25,063 bases of DNA from Bacteriovoracaceae bacterium (GTDB taxonomy: Bacteria; Bdellovibrionota; Bacteriovoracia; Bacteriovoracales; Bacteriovoracaceae): positions 1-25,063 of the forward strand of contig CANFNN010000005.1 in NCBI GenBank assembly GCA_947448095.1, read 5' to 3'. This document shows, piece by piece, positions 1 to 7,826 of the stretch. The notes beneath the pieces were generated by a model. It saw only the letters and a list, made by a program, of their open reading frames with translations. It was not told where the DNA came from and ran no database searches. Each line of letters starts with the position of its first letter. The first letter of the stretch is position 1. The translations under genes and the position numbers were made by a program.

Positions 1-370
1 AAATCAAATAGGCGGGGATATCCCAGTATTCGGAGCGAACGAGGTAGCGGTCAACCAGGCCGCGCTTGTAGGCCGGGGTTCCGACACTGGTAACTACTAA
101 AAGCACATCGACGTTACTGGCGATGACACTTTTTTTCTGTACGCGGGGAAGGTTTCTAAAGATGCAATTGTTTCGTTCCACCACTTTTTCAATGACCCAT
201 TCCTGGCCGGTCACGGGGGGAGGGATTAGGTCCACCCAATCACCCACCACAATATGGTCTTCTTTTAAGAGGGTCGCCAAGGCCGTCGCAGTGACCAGTT
301 CTTTGGTATCTGAACGCTGACAGTCAAAATGTCTTTTGGAGGATCTAAAAATGCGTGCTCGGATTGTCAT
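1..370 (-). CDS. rsgA: Ribosome small-subunit biogenesis GTPase RsgA, N-terminal part (cut by window edge)
   Basis: Partial: the first ~123 codons are present and the 3' end lies left of the window. RsgA is a circularly permuted GTPase that checks late 30S subunit maturation in the cytoplasm. The visible part is the N-terminal OB-fold and the start of the GTPase domain. Family-typical stretches are GDWVDL, then IEKVVERNN, then SVIASNVDVLLVVTSV, then LVDRYLV. The start is the ATG at 368-370, followed by a basic N-terminus (MTIRARIFRSSKRHF). No strong Shine-Dalgarno is seen. It is divergent from the tRNA-Arg gene. The zinc-binding C-terminus and the G motifs cannot be checked because they are outside the window. 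Confidence 0.9.
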   Translation of the reverse strand, partial: MTIRARIFRSSKRHFDCQRSDTKELVTATALATLLKEDHIVVGDWVDLIPPPVTGQEWVIEKVVERNNCIFRNLPRVQKKSVIASNVDVLLVVTSVGTPAYKRGLVDRYLVRSEYWDIPAYLI

Positions 371-407
371 AAGTACCCAGATCCTAGCATAAAATCTGAG
401 TCCCTGA

Positions 408-436
408 TTGACAAGAATTGATCCGGTCGTTAAAGT
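408..436 (+). promoter_or_regulatory. Sigma-70-type promoter for tRNA-Arg
   Basis: A perfect -35 TTGACA at 408-413 is separated by 17 nt from TAAAGT at 431-436. A G/C-rich discriminator-like stretch (GTGCCC) follows, as is common at stable-RNA promoters. Predicted start is near 443, which gives a leader of about 64 nt before the tRNA. This is a pattern match only. Confidence 0.55.
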
Positions 437-506
437 TGTGCCCTAAATGCTCTGAATCTTAAACTCCTTGGAATCAATGGATTTTCACGCTTTCTAGGCA
501 CTATGC

Positions 507-583
507 GCACCGGTAGCTCAGCTGGATAGAGCAACCGATTTCTAATCGGTAGGTCATAGGTTCGATTCCTATCCAGTGCGCCA
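507..583 (+). tRNA. tRNA-Arg (anticodon TCT)
   Basis: A full cloverleaf can be folded by eye. The acceptor strands are 507-513 and 573-579, the D stem is GCTC/GAGC (516-519/529-532), and the anticodon stem is ACCGA/TCGGT (534-538/546-550). The 7-nt loop has TCT at 541-543, reading AGA codons. The T arm is ATAGG-TTCGATT-CCTAT (556-572). The discriminator is G580 and CCA is encoded at 581-583. The acceptor stem has one mismatch, C511 against A575 (pair 5-68). Length is 77 nt and architecture matches bacterial argU-type tRNAs. Confidence 0.96.
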
Positions 584-586
584 TTT

Positions 587-616
587 AAAAACCACACCGC
601 GAGTGTGGTTTTTTTT
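587..616 (+). terminator. Rho-independent terminator of tRNA-Arg
   Basis: Inverted repeat ACCACAC (591-597) and GTGTGGT (603-609) around a CGCGA loop. The stem is extended by an A-run (587-590) pairing with the T-run that begins at 610. A run of T's to 616 follows. It lies 8 nt after the tRNA CCA end. Confidence 0.9.
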
Positions 617-719
617 GGTCTGGATTTTTGAGATTTCGACACATGATTTTAAGAATTCCTTTCAAAACTATTGGCTAAAACATAACATTATTCCATTCAT
701 CCCTAGCATGGACTAATTT

Positions 720-1574
720 ATGAAACTGTTCACTATTATCTCCTTCTTGATTTGTTTCTCTTTGCAGGCCCTCGCTTGCGACGGAGGGATGGCCATGAAT
801 CGAATCATTTCGATTCCGGCAAATTCGGTGTTCGCTAACGACTTCACAGAAAAAGAATTTAAAGATTCGATTAAAGCTTTTGAGCGTTTTTTTAGTCCTT
901 CTATCGACCGCGATCATAATGCGGAATTAATCATCTTTGGATCATGGGCTTCAAACACTGTGAACGCCTTTGCTGAGAAAGCGGATAAAAAAGTCATGAT
1001 TACAATTTATGGTGGCCTTGCCCGACATAAGGCAATTTCCCCAGATGGTTTTACCGCCGTCCTTTGTCATGAGCTTGGACACCACTTCGGTGGCTACCCA
1101 CAAAAATCTACCAACAGATGGTCAAGTGCCGAAGGTCAGGCAGACTACTACGCAACAATGAAATGCTTGCGCCGAATTTGGGCCAATGAAAATAATGAAC
1201 TTGCGGTAAGCACCCAGGTGATTTCTGAAGCTCTCAAAAATGAATGTGCAATAACCTACTCAACTCCAAAGTCTCAGGCCCTTTGTCACAGAATGGGACT
1301 GGCCGGAAGATCAGTTGCTCTCATGATCCAAGATCTGGATCATGATTCGATTGAGCCCAAATTTGAAACACCTGATCCCTTAGTTGTAAGGGCCATGAGC
1401 TATTTGCATCCCTATGCTCAATGTCGTTTAGATACTTTCTTTCAGGGAGCAGTTTGTCCGGTATCAGAAGCAATTGAATTTCAAGATGATGATCAAACTG
1501 CAGGTGCCTGCCATGTGAAATTAGGCGACTCTCGAGGTTTGCGTCCGAAGTGTTGGTTTCTTTCTAGTAATTAA
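720..1574 (+). CDS. Secreted zinc metalloprotease (HExxH type), function unassigned
   Basis: A 284-aa exported protein with an N-terminal signal peptide (hydrophobic residues ~3-16, ALA-C at 17-20; signal peptidase I is likelier than a lipobox because -3 is Ala). The zinc-peptidase motif HELGH is at residues 117-121, followed by HFGG. A second acidic cluster, EGQAD (138-142), lies in a predicted helix ~20 residues later and fits a gluzincin-like third metal ligand. Many cysteines (e.g. 116, 149 and several in the C-terminal half) suggest disulfides and a periplasmic or extracellular location. I cannot name a specific peptidase family. It is a single-gene unit: a hairpin terminator follows directly and the next gene is convergent. 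A role in degrading host or envelope protein is inference. Confidence 0.75.
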   Translation: MKLFTIISFLICFSLQALACDGGMAMNRIISIPANSVFANDFTEKEFKDSIKAFERFFSPSIDRDHNAELIIFGSWASNTVNAFAEKADKKVMITIYGGLARHKAISPDGFTAVLCHELGHHFGGYPQKSTNRWSSAEGQADYYATMKCLRRIWANENNELAVSTQVISEALKNECAITYSTPKSQALCHRMGLAGRSVALMIQDLDHDSIEPKFETPDPLVVRAMSYLHPYAQCRLDTFFQGAVCPVSEAIEFQDDDQTAGACHVKLGDSRGLRPKCWFLSSN

Positions 1575-1588
1575 TCAGAGAAATGAGA

Positions 1589-1615
1589 ACACAACCAAGG
1601 ATCTCTTGGTTGTGT
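1589..1615. terminator. Bidirectional hairpin between convergent genes
   Basis: A perfect 11-bp stem, ACACAACCAAG (1589-1599) and CTTGGTTGTGT (1605-1615), with loop GATCT. It sits between the stop at 1574 and the convergent stop at 1629. T-runs on either side are short (TTTATTT on the plus strand), so termination may be partial. Confidence 0.75.
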
Positions 1616-1628
1616 TTATTTAAGCCTA

Positions 1629-2459
1629 CTATTTAATAATGCCTCTCAAGCGGTACTGAATCGTGCGGGGATTGGTCACAAAGCCTAAGGCGTCAAACTC
1701 TCTTTTGTCTAAATCTAGCTTGCTGTCCGTGATGCAGCTTTTTTCAAGATCTTCTACAGAAAGACTGTTCAGGACAAGTTTATTGTTAATACAAGTCGCT
1801 TCTTGGTTTGTGTTCACGGCACCTAGCAAGACAACCAGACTAGGTGTTGGGGACTCGAAGCCTCTTTCATTATATTTTTTAAAAACTTGCTGAGATAAAT
1901 CAGAAGCAAAAACTCCGCAGGCCCTGATCGCCAGTGTCTTAATACTTGAATACGAAGCAAGAGTTTCTACACACTGATACTGTGTTTTCGTCTTGATCCT
2001 ATTGCATCCGTTCACAATATCGTTATCAATTTTGTAGTCACCCTCTAAGATCTTGATACAAGCAGAACTCGGTTGGAGAAGGCCAAGATCAATTTGAGTG
2101 GCAATTGTATTTTTCTTAGAAATTTCGCCACATCTTAATTCTGCTTCTAACTTACATGAAAGAGCATCTCCATTATCCAAACAGGTCTCAGGTGAAAACT
2201 GAATATCTTCTTCAATAAAGCTACTGCTACGACAAAGTTTTAAAACGGCTTCTGAAGCAGAGGCTTTGGCGAGCTTAATCGCTTCTTTTTTTGCGAGAAA
2301 TTTCTTTAGGATCAGTCCCTTTTTAGAAGCAGAGGCAGTGACCTCAAGAGAAAGTGAAAGCTCCCCATTCAAACTCTCTATCTCTTTGAATTTAACACCT
2401 TCACTTGCTAAAGCTTGAAAAGATAAAAAAGTTGATACGACCAGGGTTGCTAGTTTCAT
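1629..2459 (-). CDS. Secreted cysteine-rich protein of unknown function
   Basis: A 276-aa protein with a clean signal peptide (MKLATLVVSTFLSFQALA, cleavage after ALA). The mature part is rich in Lys, Ser, Ala and Leu and has cysteines spread along its length (e.g. CRSSS, ETCLDNGDALSC, LRCGE, NGCN, QCVE, ACGV, TCINN, SCITD), so several disulfides are likely. No catalytic motif is recognised. A perfect GGAGG Shine-Dalgarno lies 4 nt before the ATG at 2457-2459. It is convergent with the metalloprotease gene and shares its terminator hairpin. I do not recognise the family. Confidence 0.75.
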   Translation of the reverse strand: MKLATLVVSTFLSFQALASEGVKFKEIESLNGELSLSLEVTASASKKGLILKKFLAKKEAIKLAKASASEAVLKLCRSSSFIEEDIQFSPETCLDNGDALSCKLEAELRCGEISKKNTIATQIDLGLLQPSSACIKILEGDYKIDNDIVNGCNRIKTKTQYQCVETLASYSSIKTLAIRACGVFASDLSQQVFKKYNERGFESPTPSLVVLLGAVNTNQEATCINNKLVLNSLSVEDLEKSCITDSKLDLDKREFDALGFVTNPRTIQYRLRGIIK

Positions 2460-2570
2460 ATTGCCTCCAAATGATTAATTACTTGGAGATAATAACCCTA
2501 ATGGGAAAAAACAGAGTGGAGGTGGTAAATTCTCTTCAGAGTGTATAGATGTTAGATACTATTATTTCAC

Positions 2571-3926
2571 TTACAGATTCCCCCAAATCATTCCCTCTAA
2601 CCATTCTTTCATCTGGGTTGGTTTAGGCATCCCTATATCTCGATTTTCGTCATTAATCAGATCCTTAAACCAAACCCACCGGATGTAGTTGGCCAGTGCT
2701 TGAGGATCACTTGTGGCCTTGAGGATTTCATTGATCGCATCAGTCTTAATCACCGGGTGAACTACCCCGTAGGCCAGTTTATTCCCTTCGATCGGGCGAC
2801 GATAGTCATTCATCATGCGAAAGTTATCCGGAAAAGAAACCGGATAAATGTTGACCTTAATCCCGCGCTTAATCAGCTCATAAACACTCAGAGCAAACAC
2901 ATCAATAAGTGGGCGCATTTCATAGAAGCCTACGGGAGTGAGTCCTTCTGCTGCGATAAAAAACTTATTAAGGCGTTTGGATTTAACGATATCAATAGTC
3001 TTTTGAACAATATCCCCGTGGCCCACGGCCACAATGTGGTCACTCTTATCACAACGTTTGGCGAGAAATTTGGGGAAGATAATATCCACGTTACCAATGG
3101 AGCTGAGTCCATCGAGCTTGAGAGTCCCCTGGACAGAGGTATCATAAAATGAGTTGGCATGCATAAAGACAACTAGATTAAGTGTCTTTCCATCTAACGG
3201 CATCTTTTCAAAGTTTTGCAGCCCACGCCACTCAGTCCGAACCTGTTTTACTTCAGCGAGTTTCTTAGACACTTTTCTTAGGGCATCAATGATGGGAGCT
3301 TCATTCACACCATTTCGGCGGGTCTTAAAATAAGAGGCGTACAAAAGCTTAAGAAAGTCACCAGTGACGGGCCTCATCTCTTTAAGGTTATCAATGAAAG
3401 GAAGAAATGGTGTTCCCCAAACGCGGTTTGGTTTTTCGCCTTGAAGTTTTTTTATCTCACTGACGAACTTGCCGGTCCCATTAAAAAAGCCTCGACCATA
3501 TTCAGTTCGTTCGAAATCATTCTGCTGACCCATGGTTCCTCGGTGTTCACCATAGAGCCGGAAATCCTCTTCAATTTTTATTAATTTCTTATCAAATTTA
3601 CGGCGCTGAAATTTACCCAAATGTGGTCGAATTTCACCGTAATAGTGGTGAAGTTCTTTGAGTGTCTCACTCATGAAAAGATCAATCTTATCCAGAGTGA
3701 AGTTATCGTAGGATTTAAGAAAGTTATCGATTTGTTTAAGAGAAGTCTTGGTCTGGCCGGAAGCTTTGTTCTTCACCAATGAACCAAGTTCTAAAGGGGT
3801 GCCAGCAGTACGCAATGTTTTTTGGTATTTGCGTGAGAGCTCAATCTGGGCCTGATCCAGCTCAGTAAATGTTGTACCCCAGCTAAGTTGGGACAGCAGT
3901 AGGCCAGAAAGTAAGAGTATTTTCAT
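2571..3926 (-). CDS. Exported protein with a divergent PlsC/acyltransferase-like domain
   Basis: A 451-aa protein. I chose the ATG at 3924-3926 over an in-frame TTG three codons upstream because it gives a compact signal peptide (MKILLLSGLLLSQLSWG). Residues ~20-240 are mostly charged helix with no recognised motif. Residues ~245-380 resemble the glycerolphosphate acyltransferase fold: VVFMHANSFYD (H256...D262, spaced HX5D rather than the usual HX4D), then FFIAAEGLTP (E327, like the EGT motif III), then a helix and KVNIYPVSF (like motif IV). Acyltransferases of this family normally act at the inner face of the membrane, so a signal peptide is unusual. If the match holds, it could modify a lipid or glycan on the periplasmic side. 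The assignment is tentative because the key His-Asp spacing is off by one. Confidence 0.6.
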   Translation of the reverse strand: MKILLLSGLLLSQLSWGTTFTELDQAQIELSRKYQKTLRTAGTPLELGSLVKNKASGQTKTSLKQIDNFLKSYDNFTLDKIDLFMSETLKELHHYYGEIRPHLGKFQRRKFDKKLIKIEEDFRLYGEHRGTMGQQNDFERTEYGRGFFNGTGKFVSEIKKLQGEKPNRVWGTPFLPFIDNLKEMRPVTGDFLKLLYASYFKTRRNGVNEAPIIDALRKVSKKLAEVKQVRTEWRGLQNFEKMPLDGKTLNLVVFMHANSFYDTSVQGTLKLDGLSSIGNVDIIFPKFLAKRCDKSDHIVAVGHGDIVQKTIDIVKSKRLNKFFIAAEGLTPVGFYEMRPLIDVFALSVYELIKRGIKVNIYPVSFPDNFRMMNDYRRPIEGNKLAYGVVHPVIKTDAINEILKATSDPQALANYIRWVWFKDLINDENRDIGMPKPTQMKEWLEGMIWGNL

Positions 3927-3981
3927 AGTCCCCAAGATAACTCAAAAATGGGGAGCCTTAGGGGAGGGGGTGATTAATTAT

Positions 3982-4013
3982 ACGGGCCGTTTAAATATTA
4001 GACAGAGGCCCGT
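3982..4013. repeat. Inverted repeat in the divergent intergenic region
   Basis: ACGGGCC (3982-3988) and GGCCCGT (4007-4013) flank an 18-nt A/T-rich spacer that contains TTAGACAG (3998-4005). It lies in the 257-nt gap between the divergent genes starting at 3926 (minus) and 4184 (plus). It could be an operator or the base of a leader hairpin. No convincing promoter could be fixed in this gap. Confidence 0.35.
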
Positions 4014-4183
4014 TAAAAAGGGTGAACATCTGGGCCAAAATTCAAGGCCAGTTCAAAAAATGTAGATAAATATTGCGACGTTCACTTTTTTGACGATAGT
4101 AATCGCACTTTGGGGCTATAGATTTTACCATCCTTAAATCTTTGAACTTTAAAATATTAAGCCATTTTAATAGGATGCCCCCC

Positions 4184-5071
4184 ATGTCCAAAACCATACT
4201 CATGCTTTTGATGACTCTCGCTTATGCTTCGTCGACTTTCGCGACTTCTTGCCAGAGCACGCTTATCATTGGTGATTCTCAGCTCGGCTGGAATATGGAT
4301 CCTTTTTTACAGTCAAGTTCACTTAACTTAGAGCAACTCAGAAGAATTCCTGAAAAGAGTTTAGGTTTTTTAATTTACGAGTCCTTGATCAGAAACTGCC
4401 CAGATCAACCCCACTATCTGTTTGCCCAGGGGAGTTCTGGTGTAACCGATTGGATGGAAGAATTCCAAACCACAGTTCCCTTCTTAGGTGGAAGTCGGGT
4501 CATTTTGAAGCCTGATTTCTCATTCATGGCGAAAAGAGCTGCCGTCGACATATCTCCTGAGGAGCAATCTTACTTGTCCATTCCTTCTATGAGGACTTTG
4601 ATGAAATGGTATTCTCCAAAGAGAGTCTTGATCGCCTTATCCGCCAACGACTGGAAGAAATCTTCCCCGGAAATTATTAATCTTTATAAGAGTTTTTTGA
4701 AGTCGATCCGAGTTCTTCTCAAGGAAGATTCTGATTGCCTAGTTCAGGGGGTAGCGGGCCTTGATGGGCGGTATACACGGAGTATGAGACAACCAGGTGA
4801 TCCAATAGAGCTCACACAAGAAAATGTGCAAAAACTGAATCGGGCAGTTCGTGAAGCAGCCTTGAGTGAAAATTGTCAATTTGTAGATATGACTTCGGTA
4901 CGACCGACGGCTTTAGATGGCATTCACTACCAGGGAGATTCGGCCCGAGAAGCTTTTCTTACGATTCTGCCAGACTTGATCAAAACTCCAATGAGGGAAA
5001 ATTTCTCTTATTCAAAAGTTCGTATTTATGCGAAGGAAGTGCAGCCTTCAGTAAAACGGGATACTTTTTAG
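4184..5071 (+). CDS. Secreted SGNH/GDSL-type hydrolase (esterase)
   Basis: A 295-aa exported protein. The start is the ATG at 4184, with AGGA 8 nt upstream. An ATG at 4175 and a TTG further up are in frame but add a non-signal extension. The signal peptide is residues ~1-20 (TLAYASSTFA). The SGNH blocks are in order: IIGDSQ with nucleophile S32, a glycine in QGSSG (G83), LSAND with N155, and DGIH with D245 and H248. Such enzymes cleave ester bonds, often acetyl groups on glycans or peptidoglycan, or lipid esters; the substrate cannot be told here. The last ~24 residues lie after the catalytic His helix and overlap by 92 bp, antisense, with the convergent lipoprotein gene. Confidence 0.8.
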   Translation: MSKTILMLLMTLAYASSTFATSCQSTLIIGDSQLGWNMDPFLQSSSLNLEQLRRIPEKSLGFLIYESLIRNCPDQPHYLFAQGSSGVTDWMEEFQTTVPFLGGSRVILKPDFSFMAKRAAVDISPEEQSYLSIPSMRTLMKWYSPKRVLIALSANDWKKSSPEIINLYKSFLKSIRVLLKEDSDCLVQGVAGLDGRYTRSMRQPGDPIELTQENVQKLNRAVREAALSENCQFVDMTSVRPTALDGIHYQGDSAREAFLTILPDLIKTPMRENFSYSKVRIYAKEVQPSVKRDTF

Positions 5072-5813
5072 AAAGTTCAATTAAGAAAGGTATTGTGTGG
5101 TTCTTGGGAGCATACCCTTCAAGACATTCTTCCATATCGCTTCGCAATCCACTCCATAAAGCAGCTGTTCCCTGATGCAAATGTACTTTTTCTTGCGAGC
5201 ATTCAACTAGTACTGCCTCTATTGATATTTTATTACGAGGAGCCGAAGGATACCTTCCCAGCATCGTGACTTCGTTATAATAAGGAGTTCCTCTCATTTC
5301 AGTTACTAAATCTTTGGGAGAAAAATTTTCAGGAAATTTAGTTCTTAAATCCTGCCAGACCTGAGGAGCCTCTGTAAGACTTTTTGGTCTCGTACTAAGC
5401 ATGTCTTGAAAGTACGAAGGGCCAATCAAATTGCATTCGCTTGAAAGTACGAATCCTACTCGGGATTCTGGGGCAAAAGCAGTTGCAAGATGATCCTGAG
5501 TGATGATGGAGCCACTTACAAGAAGAGACTGCGACAAGAGTTCCGGGTCTTGGAGTATTTTATAGCTCCAACTATCGGTTGGTATTTGAGATCGTCTTCG
5601 ATAGTTTTTATCAATTTTATGAATAATATAGATAAAGTCTTTAGGATTATGATTGGATATTGAAGAAAAATAACTGGATTTCCAAGTCTCTCTTATTTTC
5701 AACTCTTTGTCAGAGTATTTGATATAGGGGAAGCTACATTCGTGCAGTGATTGGGGCTTTGATGTTGAACAGGAAAATAAAAAGGATAACATCAGCAGAG
5801 AAAAGCTTTTCAT
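4980..5813 (-). CDS. Predicted lipoprotein of unknown function
   Basis: A 277-aa protein. The ATG at 5811-5813 was chosen because it gives a classic lipoprotein signal (MKSFSLLMLSFLFSC, lipobox LFSC with Cys15). An upstream in-frame TTG at 5858 would add 15 residues that do not look like part of a signal. No Shine-Dalgarno is evident. The mature part is soluble and mixed alpha/beta, with cysteines in HECSF, SSECN, VECSQ and EECLE. I recognise no family. The first residues after the Cys are STSKP, with no Asp at +2, so outer-membrane sorting is the default guess. Its 3' end overlaps the SGNH hydrolase gene by 92 bp in convergent orientation. Confidence 0.7.
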   Translation of the reverse strand: MKSFSLLMLSFLFSCSTSKPQSLHECSFPYIKYSDKELKIRETWKSSYFSSISNHNPKDFIYIIHKIDKNYRRRSQIPTDSWSYKILQDPELLSQSLLVSGSIITQDHLATAFAPESRVGFVLSSECNLIGPSYFQDMLSTRPKSLTEAPQVWQDLRTKFPENFSPKDLVTEMRGTPYYNEVTMLGRYPSAPRNKISIEAVLVECSQEKVHLHQGTAALWSGLRSDMEECLEGYAPKNHTIPFLIELSKKYPVLLKAALPSHKYELLNKRNFPSLEF

Positions 5814-5836
5814 GCAAAGATTATTACTTGAATGTG

Positions 5837-5842
5837 AGTATA
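5837..5842 (-). promoter_or_regulatory. Possible -10 box for the lipoprotein gene
   Basis: TATACT read on the minus strand, 5/6 match to TATAAT. It would place transcription start near 5830, about 17 nt upstream of the chosen ATG at 5813. No good -35 is present at 16-18 nt. If correct, it excludes the upstream TTG as the start. Confidence 0.3.
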
Positions 5843-5876
5843 TAACAACTGCTTTCAATTGTTCTTGACCTAGATC

Positions 5877-5903
5877 AATTCAATGATTTCAAATCATCGA
5901 ATT
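5877..5903. promoter_or_regulatory. Near-perfect 13-bp palindrome, candidate operator
   Basis: AATTCAATGATTT (5877-5889), one central C, then AAATCATCGAATT (5891-5903). Twelve of 13 positions are complementary. It lies in the intergenic region between the divergent lipoprotein and Tim44-domain genes. A 1-nt centre makes an RNA hairpin unlikely, so a dimeric DNA-binding protein site is the better reading. Confidence 0.4.
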
Positions 5904-6016
5904 CTAAGACTCCATTTTTTTGAATTATTGAAACAATCAAACTAATTTCATACACGATAATACGTAGATGTCGAAATTGCTAAATCTCCTATCCTTTTAG
6001 ACCGATAAACTTCTTG

Positions 6017-6727
6017 ATGAAAAAAGAATTTACTTTAATAAGAGTACAAAACCTTGCCCTCTCAATAATGATGATCTCTTTAGAGGCAATGGCCCGCGCT
6101 GGCGGTGGTGGAGGAGGCGGTCATGGTGGTGGTTACCGTAAGGGAGGTGGTGGCGGGTATGTGGTCTTCCTATCTTCGATTCTAATCATCATAAGAATTT
6201 TCTGGGTCAGAAATCGTCTGCGTAAAAGATCTAAAGATATCTCTTTGGCCTTACAAAAACTCAGTCAAGTGGACCCCTTGTGGACTGAGGGAGCACTCCT
6301 TGAGAAAGCTGAGGCGATATTTAGAGAGACACAAGCAGCCTGGTCAGAGCATGACCTAAAAAAACTCGGAACATTAATTCATCCTGCACTTCTGCCTAAG
6401 TGGAAGGAACTTATTCGCTTGCAAAAGATTCAAAACGAAAGAAATGAAGCGACTGACATTAAAATAAAAGAAATCTTCATTATTGATGTGGAGAATTATC
6501 AAGACAACAGTAAAGATAATTTTACCGTTTACTTTTGTGTCGACTGCACTGAAAAATATAGAACTCGCACATCGGCCAGGATAGAATTCGAAGAATATTG
6601 GACATTTGAATGGGAAGAAGTCTCTTGGAAAGTGAGTAAGGTTGATCAACTAAATGCTCTTAAAAGAACTATCAATAAAAAGATAATCAATGAAAGTAGA
6701 GCCACTAGATTAACGAGATCATCTTAA
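6017..6727 (+). CDS. Membrane-anchored Tim44-like domain protein with Gly-rich linker
   Basis: A 236-aa protein. The start is the ATG at 6017; a TTG directly upstream adds only one codon. Layout: signal-like segment ~1-27, a Gly/His-rich run (28-47, GGGGGGGHGGG), a transmembrane helix (~48-64, VVFLSSILIIIRIFWV) followed by a basic stop-transfer (RNRLRKRSK), and a C-terminal Tim44-like domain (~85-225). The domain shows the usual pattern: WTEGALLEKAEAIFRETQAAW, then HPALLPKWKEL, then a beta-strand part (IKEIFIIDVEN, DNFTVYFCVDC) with a W-rich end. Tim44-like domains bind membranes or partner proteins; bacterial members of this Gly-rich/TM architecture are common but poorly characterised. It is a single-gene unit convergent with the next. 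Confidence 0.75.
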   Translation: MKKEFTLIRVQNLALSIMMISLEAMARAGGGGGGGHGGGYRKGGGGGYVVFLSSILIIIRIFWVRNRLRKRSKDISLALQKLSQVDPLWTEGALLEKAEAIFRETQAAWSEHDLKKLGTLIHPALLPKWKELIRLQKIQNERNEATDIKIKEIFIIDVENYQDNSKDNFTVYFCVDCTEKYRTRTSARIEFEEYWTFEWEEVSWKVSKVDQLNALKRTINKKIINESRATRLTRSS

Positions 6728-6757
6728 ATACGGTCTCTTCAGGACCTCAGGAATGGA

Positions 6758-6798
6758 TTATATCAAGCGGTGATATAAGATCGTTGCTGATCACGATC
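6758..6798. repeat. Two small inverted repeats between convergent genes
   Basis: TTATATCA (6758-6765)/TGATATAA (6771-6778) with loop AGCGG, followed by GATCGT (6779-6784)/ACGATC (6793-6798). Neither is followed by a clear T-run, so they are only weak terminator candidates. They occupy the 151-nt gap between the Tim44-domain gene and the convergent membrane protein gene; nothing else was seen there. Confidence 0.35.
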
Positions 6799-6878
6799 GA
6801 GCTAATTCTCTGGCTCCAGCGACCTAATTTTCATTATGGTTACAAGAAAATCATTCAAACCAATCGCCTTAAAAGTAT

Positions 6879-7826
6879 TTAGACTCCCGAAGAATTTAAA
6901 ACACCTTTGGGGGCGTCTGCTTGGGTTTCCGCTTTCTCTTGCAACCTAGGATGATAAATGTCTAAAACTTCATTAACGGCTTGAGCTGCCTGGCGACCTG
7001 GATCGTCTTCTCGTGGAGTTAGTCGACGGGCCGTATTCCCATTAGCTATTTCGCAAATATCCCTTACGTATGCGTAAGTGACTCCTTGAATCCTAGAGAT
7101 GATAAGTCTTGCAATAAAGCCATATAGAACGACTGAGATAAGGCTTGGAACTAAGACGATGAGCTCGAAGACTCTTTCTTGTGAGGAAAGAAAAAGAGCC
7201 ATTCCTTTCGGAGCCTTTAAAATAGTGAAGGCAGCTTGAATGATTGAATCATGCAACTGGTGTGTGAAGACATAGATTGAGGTGACTGTTATTGCGGTCA
7301 AAATACTCATGATACAAAAAAATTGAAAATAGAAAACAAAATCCAAGGCTGGACCATTCACTTTTTTCAGCTCATTAGGTATCTCAACCGTTTTTTTGTT
7401 CTTTTGTGCGTCTGAGTACTGGCAAAGGAAATTTCCGACTTTTATCAGAAGCTTTTGGTTCCCCAGCCCAATGATTTTAATTCTTTCTCCCTTCGCATTT
7501 TTGATTTCCTGACACATCTCCATCAATTGATAGAATGGCCGCAAAATAAGGTAGGCGAGAAACATTCCTATAAAGAAGACCGAAATAAAAAACACGCCTA
7601 AATAAGGTAAATAATCCAATTGAGATTCAAGAAGATAATTCATGAAGTCTTCGAGAGTAAGGCTATCCAGTGGAAAACCATTTGCCAAAAAATAGGAATG
7701 GTTCATGGATAGTAAAAGCCAGACAGAGTAAACAATCAGTCCCAACATTAAAACTGGAACGAGAGTAATCAGCAGTGCCGTTTTAAGCGTAAACTTTGTA
7801 TCTTGTGACTGGAAAAGACCATTCAT
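6879..7826 (-). CDS. Four-helix inner-membrane protein with HAMP-like segments
   Basis: A 315-aa protein with four predicted transmembrane helices at about 15-40, 75-96, 162-187 and 221-243. Each pair brackets a short periplasmic loop. After helix 2 (LILRPFYQLMEMCQEIKNAKG) and after helix 4 (ISRIQGVTYAYVRDICEIANGN, then DDPGRQAAQAVNEVLD) the sequence has the look of HAMP linkers, including the asp-x-gly style turn before the second helix. There is no kinase, cyclase or methyl-accepting domain after it, and the protein ends in a charged tail. AAGGAA precedes the ATG at 7824-7826. It may be a sensor-like adaptor that signals through partners; this is inference. It is divergent from a PilZ gene 173 nt away. 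Confidence 0.65.
   Translation of the reverse strand: MNGLFQSQDTKFTLKTALLITLVPVLMLGLIVYSVWLLLSMNHSYFLANGFPLDSLTLEDFMNYLLESQLDYLPYLGVFFISVFFIGMFLAYLILRPFYQLMEMCQEIKNAKGERIKIIGLGNQKLLIKVGNFLCQYSDAQKNKKTVEIPNELKKVNGPALDFVFYFQFFCIMSILTAITVTSIYVFTHQLHDSIIQAAFTILKAPKGMALFLSSQERVFELIVLVPSLISVVLYGFIARLIISRIQGVTYAYVRDICEIANGNTARRLTPREDDPGRQAAQAVNEVLDIYHPRLQEKAETQADAPKGVLNSSGV

Noticed and set aside
430..642. Open frame on the minus strand across the tRNA (residues RNRTYDLPIRNRLLYPAELP)
   Set aside because: This is the well-known translation of the antisense of a tRNA gene and has no protein meaning.
720..779. Reading the metalloprotease N-terminus as a lipoprotein (C20)
   Set aside because: The -3 residue is Ala (ALA-C) and a signal peptidase I site at ALA fits equally well, so it was not called a lipoprotein.
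2465..2488. CTCCAA/TTGGAG stem that could hide the Shine-Dalgarno of the gene starting at 2459
   Set aside because: Only 6 bp with a 12-nt A/T loop, and a possible -10 (TATTAT at 2489-2494) would start transcription after the first arm, so it is likely chance.
2700..3152. 150-codon open frame on the plus strand inside the acyltransferase-like gene
   Set aside because: No signal peptide, motif or ribosome site; the opposite strand holds a coherent protein with a signal peptide.
4090..4122. TTGACG (4090-4095) with TATAGA (4117-4122) as a promoter for the SGNH gene
   Set aside because: The spacer is 21 nt, too long for a sigma-70 promoter.
4873..5175. Plus-strand open frame overlapping the SGNH and lipoprotein genes
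   Set aside because: It is a shifted frame of the SGNH gene end and the antisense of the lipoprotein gene; the residues look arbitrary.
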